Positions 58,155 to 64,000 of a stretch of DNA of 64,000 nucleotides are shown piece by piece. Under the pieces are notes generated by a model, which was given only the letters and a program-made list of their open reading frames with translations, had not been told where the DNA came from and ran no database searches. The position numbers and the translations under genes were made by a program. The DNA comes from Nelumbo lutea (taxonomy: Eukaryota; Streptophyta; Magnoliopsida; Proteales; Nelumbonaceae). The stretch spans positions 56,818,422-56,882,421 of the forward strand of contig JAKGHH010000004.1 in NCBI GenBank assembly GCA_022828595.1, written 5' to 3'. The number at the start of each line of letters is the position of its first letter. The stretch's first letter is position 1.

Positions 58155-58970
58155 CTGGCGAAGAAGGAAAATTGCAGTTGCATGCATAAGACTTACTTCA
58201 AACACATAAATATAAAACACAGAAGTGGAAAATATAAATTTTGTATTGAATTAAGAGAAATAAACAATGGTATAAAACGATTAAATAGAACAAAGAAAGT
58301 GCTAAGTGCTTAAAATTTTTATGGTAGAACAGCCTGGCTTCAAACTCAATCAATGTGGAAAAGGAGAAATTTAACAACTAAAACCATTGCCTTCCTCAAC
58401 CACTTTCTTGCTAGAATCTCAACTAGACTGTTGTTTCAAACTCAAAATCAGACTGTTCTATTGCAGAAGCAGATTATCTAGGTGACCGAGAGTACTGCCA
58501 ATCCATATCAATATCTGGATAATTGTGAGCTAGAAATCAGCTCTTCACACAATGGAGGTTCTAATCCAGTATTTTTTGCCACAAGTTTACCAATATCACC
58601 TAATCAAAGATATTTTGGAGTATCCTAATGCAACGAATATTCAACTAGACAAATGCATGCATCCTAATTCCAAGAAAGGGGAAAAAGTAATTTTGGAAAT
58701 AACAAAAAATATTCCCCATCATCATCATCATCATATTGAAATATTTCAATCTCTGATTTTCAGAACAATGTTCTCAAATCATACATTATCATAAATCAAA
58801 GAGAAGGTTGAAACAAATCAAATTGCAAATTTTACTTGTTGAATGTATTGCTAATCAAGGATCTCATTGTAATTTATGTGGATTACCATTATAAGAGAGC
58901 CATACCAGCCCATTTTTTCATTCTTCTTCTCTCTACTTCCTCTTTTTTCTTCTTACTTCAAACCTTTTAT
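58155..58970 (-). other. BRO1 upstream intron sequence
   Basis: This is non-coding sequence upstream of the exon at 58000-58154, ending at a truncated copia fragment. A CAT trinucleotide run at about 58718-58733 gives a spurious poly-His ORF. No further BRO1 exon was recognised. Confidence 0.5.
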
Positions 58971-59518
58971 TGGAAAGATATAGAAGTCTCCCAATAAGTC
59001 TCTGATACTGATGAACATTAGGTATTGCTTCATCTACACATTTTCCAAGTTTATTTACATGGATCCATAGGGGTCTCAGTTGTTTTATATCCCAACTTCC
59101 CAATGTCCTCCAACAAGTCAAGGATATAATTCCTTTGGGAAATAAAAATGCCTTTGTCAAACAGAGCAACTTCAATGCCAAGTAAGTATTTCATAGGACA
59201 AAGATCCTTTACTTAATTGTAAGGCAATAAATGCCTTCAATTCTTGAATTTCTTCCTTCCAGTTTCCTGTTATCACAATATCATCCACATATGCAATCAA
59301 AATGGCAGCAACTCACCTTTTATCTTTGTAAACAAAGTGTGGTAAGTCTGGCACTGCACAAAACCAACTTGTTGAATAACATTGTTGAATCTTTTAAACC
59401 ATGCCCTCGGAGATTGCTTCAAAACATATAGAGACTTCCTTAGGTGACAAACCTTATCCTCGTTGTCTTGTACTTGAAATCGAGGAGTCTGAGACATATA
59501 CATTTCCTCATTGAGGTC
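58971..59518 (-). pseudogene. Older copia relic (RT fragment)
   Basis: This minus-strand RT fragment runs from DLNEEMYMSQTPRF through CHLRKSLYVLKQSPRAW and YVDDIVITGN-like text (59240-59295) to HQYQRLIGRLLYLS near 58975, where it is cut. It has stops and frameshifts. On the right it is interrupted within the DLNEE-VYM motif by the LTR of another copia element. Confidence 0.85.
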
Positions 59519-59798
59519 TGTGAATAGGTTGATTAGTTCTATTCAGTTCTAGGTCCAAAGTATGAAGAAGAAGAAGAAAAAGAAAGAAAGAAAAAGGAGA
59601 AGGGTTCGGTCTAGAAGAGAAAAAGTCATCTCTCCCAGCCGACCCACTTTGTATTTATATTGTATTAACTGAATTACAAAGATAGTATTGTCCCTCATTA
59701 AGTATGGGACACATAACTTAAACTTGAACAAAATAGACTATTCACTCTCAATTAGATAGACAAAGGACCAAAATACCCTTGTACTGTCGGCTCTAACA
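59519..59798 (-). mobile_element. Short copia LTR (about 280 bp), 3' LTR
   Basis: On the minus strand the LTR begins TGTTAGAGCCGACAG at 59798, next to the polypurine tract TTGAGGGGGAG, and ends CA near 59519. It is far shorter than the LTRs in the left half of the window, so it belongs to a different copia lineage. It contains a GAA-rich stretch (59555-59600). The right-hand LTR lies outside the window. Confidence 0.8.
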
Positions 59799-62700
59799 CT
59801 CCCCCTCAAGCTGGAGACAGCCCCTTTGTAAATAGATCTGCCCACTAGTTTCCTGAACTCACATGAGCTATAGTTATCACTCCATCGATCACTTTTTCTC
59901 TTGCAAAGTGGCAGTCGACTTCAATATGCTTTGTTCTCTCATGGAAGACTGGATTAGAAGAAATGTGTACAACAACTTGATTATCACAGTATAACCTCAT
60001 GGGTCTATCAATTGAGAACTCCATTTCTTGTAACAAATTTTTCAGCCATACTAGTTCACATGTAGTATGAGCCATAGCCCTGTACTCAGCTTTTGCGCTG
60101 CCCCTTGCCACCACTGTTTGTTTCTTGCTCTTCCAAGTTACTAGATTGCCACCAAGGAAAGGTACAATATCCTGTAGTTGACCTCCAGTCTGACACAGAT
60201 CCGACCAAATCAGCATCTGTATACCCTTCTATCTCAAGAGTTCCTCCACTTTTGTATAACAGACCACAACCTGGAGCACCCTTCAGAATCCATGGATGTT
60301 GCATAAACTGACTCACCATACTTATAGCAAATGATATATCTAGCCATGTGTCAGATAGTTCAATTTTCCCACCAACCTCCTGTAACTTCCAGGATCATCA
60401 AACTCTTCACCTGCATTAATACTCAACTTAGCATTTGGTTCCATGGGTGTTTCAGCTGCACCTAATAGCCCTGTTTCTTCAAGTAAGTCAAGGATATATT
60501 TCCTTTGACACAAGTTAATTCCATGCCTTGACCTTGCAGCTTCTATTCCCATGAAGTATTTTAGCTTACCCAGATCCTTCGTGTGGAAGTGATCCTGCAG
60601 GAAGTTTTTCAATCTATCAATCCCATTGTTGTCATTGCTAGTTATGACACTATCATCCAAAAACACCACTAGCAAGATTTTCCCATCTTGAGTCAACACC
60701 ATATAACCGAGAATAGCCCTTAGCTACTAACCTGGCCTTTAATCATTCCACACTACCATCTGGAAGATACCTCACTGTGTAGACCCACTTACACCCAACA
60801 ACATGCTTATCGGGAGTGTAGTAAGTTCCCACGTGTGATTGTGTTGTAAAGTAGATAATTCCTCTTCCACTGCTTGTCACCACCCTAGAAAGGTAAGGGA
60901 TTCCTGGACAGTCTTAAGAGTGGAAATAGAGAATAGCAAAGATATAAAATGGCGATGGGAAGCAGAAATGTGAGCAACCGAAACATAATAAGAAATAGGA
61001 CGAGATGTACAACTACGTTTATCTTTCCGCAATGCAATAAGAAGATCAAGGTCAAAAGGAGGAGGTGCAACCATAGGATCTGTCAACAAGGTCTGAACTG
61101 GAGGAGGGGTTGGTGCTCTTCTATGAGTATACACTTGTGTTATTGGTGGCCTTTCAGTATTAGCCTACACTGGAGAAGGTGGGGATGGAACAGGAACCAC
61201 GAGAAGGGGGTCCTCAACTGGAATAGGAAGTGGAACCATAGGAGCAGGAGAAGGAACCTCAGTACTTGAGAAAAATGGAACCGACTCAAACACACAAAGG
61301 GCCGATGAGATCTAGGGTTATAACACTTATACCCTTTTTGGGTTTTGGAATATCCAAGGAAGATGCATTTGGTAGCACACACATCTAACTTGTCTAAACC
61401 AGGTCCTAAATTCTGAACAAAGCAAACACAACCAAAGACTCTAGGAGTAAGAAGGAATGGAGAAAGAGTAAGGAACAAGACTGAGAAAGGTGACTGACTT
61501 CCAAGAATGGACATGAGCATCTAACTGATGAGGAAACATAATGTTAGGACAACATCACTCCTAAAACGCTTTGGGATATTCATATCAATCATAATGGACC
61601 GAGCGGTTTCAAGTAAGTGTCAATTTTTCCATTCAGCCACTCCATTCTGTTGTGAGGTATAAGAGAAAGAAGTTTGATGAATTATCCCATGGTTCTCTAA
61701 GTATTCCTAAAATGGTGTTGAGGTGTATTCTTTTGCATTATCCGAGTGAAGAATTTTAACATGAACTCCAAATTGGGTACGTATTTCAGCATAAAATTTT
61801 TGAAAAATAGAGAATAATTCACTTCGATCTTTCATAAGATAGAGCCATGTCATCCTTGAAAAGTCATCAACAAAAATTACAAAATACTTATAACCATTGT
61901 ATGACACCACTTTATTTGGACCCCAAACATCTGAATGAACTAAAGAAAAAGGAGTCAAGACACAACTATCAACTCTTGGACTAAAAGAAACTTTATGGTG
62001 TTTCCCAAACCGACACGACTCACAATCCAATGGTGGAAGATAACTTAAGGACAAAACAAGCAACTTCAGAGCCTTGAGAGATGGATGACCAAGTCTATAA
62101 TGTCATTGGAGAGGAGTAAGAGATGACTGAAAGGATACTGGCGGGCCACCATCAAAGTAATACAACCCACTTGCTTCATGCCCTCCACCAATCTTCATCC
62201 CCGTCTTGAGATCCTGAAACACACAAGAAGAGGGATAAAAGGTTATAGAACAATTAAGTGACTTGGTTAGTCTACTAGCAGACATAAGATTAAAAGGGAA
62301 CTTAGGTACATACAAAATAGAGGATAAGGATAAGGAGGTCAGATCAACATCACCAACACCACAGATGGGGGAGGTAGAACCATTAGCAAGAGTAACTGTT
62401 TGGGAAGTAGAAGATGGGGAAAATGAAGAAAATATATCTAGAGTCCTAAACATATGATCCGAGGCTCTAGAGTCAATGATCTAGTGTGAGGGTTTGGAAG
62501 CCAAGCAAACCATACCTAAATGGGCAAGAGTAGCTGCATTCTGCTAAGAGGATGTCTGAAGGAACTTCTCATATACCTCACGTGATATACTCACCATTTC
62601 CTTCCCAGAAGCACCAGTAGATGTGGAAGGAGTCTGATTAGTCTACTGGTTTTCACTAACTGTACCACTACTACTAGTCACAACATGATTAGCCCAAGTA

Positions 62701-63600
62701 TTGGGTGGACCATGTAAATCATAATAGAAATTAACAGTATGTCCCTATAATCAATAGTATGTGCATTTTCTAGTTCCATTATTTCTTCCTCTACCACAAC
62801 CTCCCCCGACTCTCGACCTCCACTACGGCCACTAGAACAATTAAACATAGGAGCACCTAGGTTTCATGGAAGCCCACGGCCACCACTTCCACCAACTCTA
62901 TTTCCACAACCTCTCCCTCTAATCACCACAAAACCAGATATGTCCGAGAGAGAGGAAGACTCTGTAGAATCAATAGAAATCCTCTTAAGACAGGCAAACA
63001 CTTCTTCAAGAGAGGGGAGAGCAGATCCTCCTAGTATTTGTGCTCGAACAGGTTCATATTCAGCCTTTAGACCCACTAGAAACCTTGTTACATCAAGTTG
63101 CTCTCACTGTTGTTGTTGAACTTGAACATCTAGGGTCAGAGGATGATATACATTAATCTCATTACAGAAATTTTTCATGCTTACATAGTATTCTTCCAAG
63201 ATTTGGTTACCTTGCTTTAGATTAAAGTACTCTTGGTAAAGCTGATATACTCTAGTGTTATTATCTTGGCTGGAATAAAGTTTCTTAGCATGGTCCCAGA
63301 TTTCCTTAGTTGTATCCAGAAACATAAATTTTACACTAATTTTAGTTTCCATGCTATTTCACAACCAGGCCATAATCTGTGCATCCTCCTGTCCCAATCA
63401 CTAAACCCTAGAGAATCAGAGGGGGCTTTCTCCTCTCTCACATGTTTCAGCTTTTTCTTGGCTCTTAAAAACACCTCCACAGATTTGGCCCATGGCACAG
63501 TTCTCTCATTTAACTTAATAGAGGTCATTTGAACATTTAAGTAATTAGGAGAAATCATAACACCTGCCTTATTGTCACTACCATCTCTAGTTGATGCCAT
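59799..63600 (-). pseudogene. Second-type copia element, gag-pol
   Basis: This is a polyprotein from ATG 63600 (MASTRDGSDNK). In order: a gag of UBN2 type (63600-62860, LEEYYVSMKNFCNEINVY), the protease site IDSRASDHMF near 62475, the preintegrase finger (HYRLGHPSLKAL, CESCRFGKHH), integrase (HSDVWGPN, HSDNAKEY, QNGVAEWKN), its C-terminal part (KCIFLGYSKTQKGYKCY), RT (HVVGCKWVYTVRYLPDG; then LVVFLDDSVITSND) and RNase H (TDADLVGSVSDWRST, SAKAEYRAMA, KHIEVDCHFAR). Stops and frameshifts are present, and part of RT is deleted between 60870 and 60700. Confidence 0.85.
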
Positions 63601-64000
63601 CCTAACTGATTCACCTCACTTCACAAAGAAATCACTATTAAAACAAAGGAGACATTCTCTATTATTCAGCACCACACCACACACTACACAACAAAATATA
63701 ATTATGACCACACTGTTGTTTTCATGAATTCAGCACCCGAAATCCCTACTTTCAACTCATATATCCAAGTATAAACAGAAGGAAAAGAGGTTCATATGCA
63801 TACCTACCAATCCACACTACCACATAAATGAAATCCAGACCAAAAGGAAGCAGCCGCAGTCCACTATTGTCCGAATAGAAATTTCTGTTCACACTGGTCC
63901 ACAACCAGCCCTCTTCGTATCATCAAGTAGAGGGTATTTAGTACACCACCACCACAACTAGAGGCATATTTACCTCCAACAACAAAAAACCACCACTCCT
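63601..64000 (-). other. Leader of the second-type copia element
   Basis: This is non-coding sequence upstream of the gag start. No primer binding site or LTR end is visible before the window ends, so the leader exceeds 400 bases or the 5' end is altered. Confidence 0.5.

Noticed and set aside
58552..58794. ORF containing a run of His residues
   Set aside because: The His run is a CAT trinucleotide repeat in intronic sequence.
1..64000. CRISPR arrays, bacterial operons, rRNA or tRNA genes
   Set aside because: No spaced identical repeats and no cloverleaf or rRNA sequence were seen. The tRNA-like matches are retrotransposon primer sites and a SINE.

Overview
This is a flowering-plant nuclear window. 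The evidence is plant-type Ty1/copia and Ty3/gypsy retrotransposons primed by initiator-tRNA-Met, L1-type LINEs with plant zf-RVT domains, a PLS-class pentatricopeptide repeat (PPR) gene, a plant mobile domain relic, and spliced exons of a plant BRO1-domain gene. It is AT-rich and dominated by transposable elements. I cannot name the species.

Bases 1-35470 form one nested retrotransposon block. It holds related copia elements with LTRs of about 1.7-1.96 kb, called D, C, B, A, H and F here, and one Athila/Tat-like gypsy element, G. Minus-strand D (1-4062) sits inside the 3' LTR of C (4063-6640). C abuts B (6641-7746 plus 14953-17588), and A (7747-14952) interrupts B. Plus-strand H LTR (17589-18216 plus 28411-28995) is split by G (18217-28410), which has a TTAGG target duplication. 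G's own 3' LTR holds two solo copia LTRs in opposite orientations, each with an intact 5-bp target duplication. Plus-strand F (28996-35362) closes the block. Apart from the 98-codon gag end of D at the window edge, every element carries stops, frameshifts or deletions.

The single intact gene is an intronless E/E+ class PPR gene at 36081-38018 (+), encoding a likely organelle RNA-processing factor. From 39.4 to 50.2 kb lie small DNA transposons and relics: two members of an hAT-like family with 8-bp target duplications, a 5'-truncated LINE, a plant mobile domain pseudogene, a MULE-like long-TIR element, a PIF/Harbinger-like element with TTA duplications, and a 170-bp foldback hairpin.

From 50.6 to 58.2 kb are the last three coding exons, on the minus strand, of a gene for an endosomal BRO1-like domain protein. 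Their frames join exactly across introns of 1.9 and 5.2 kb. The larger intron has absorbed a LINE, a tRNA-derived SINE and local duplications. The upstream exons are not in the window. From 58.97 to 64 kb a second kind of copia element, with a short 280-bp LTR, is inserted in the reverse transcriptase of an older copia relic and runs off the right edge.

I found no new multi-gene system. The points most worth a second look are the nesting junctions, the paired inverted solo LTRs, the duplicated polypurine motif in G, the hAT-like family, and the hairpin downstream of the BRO1 gene.
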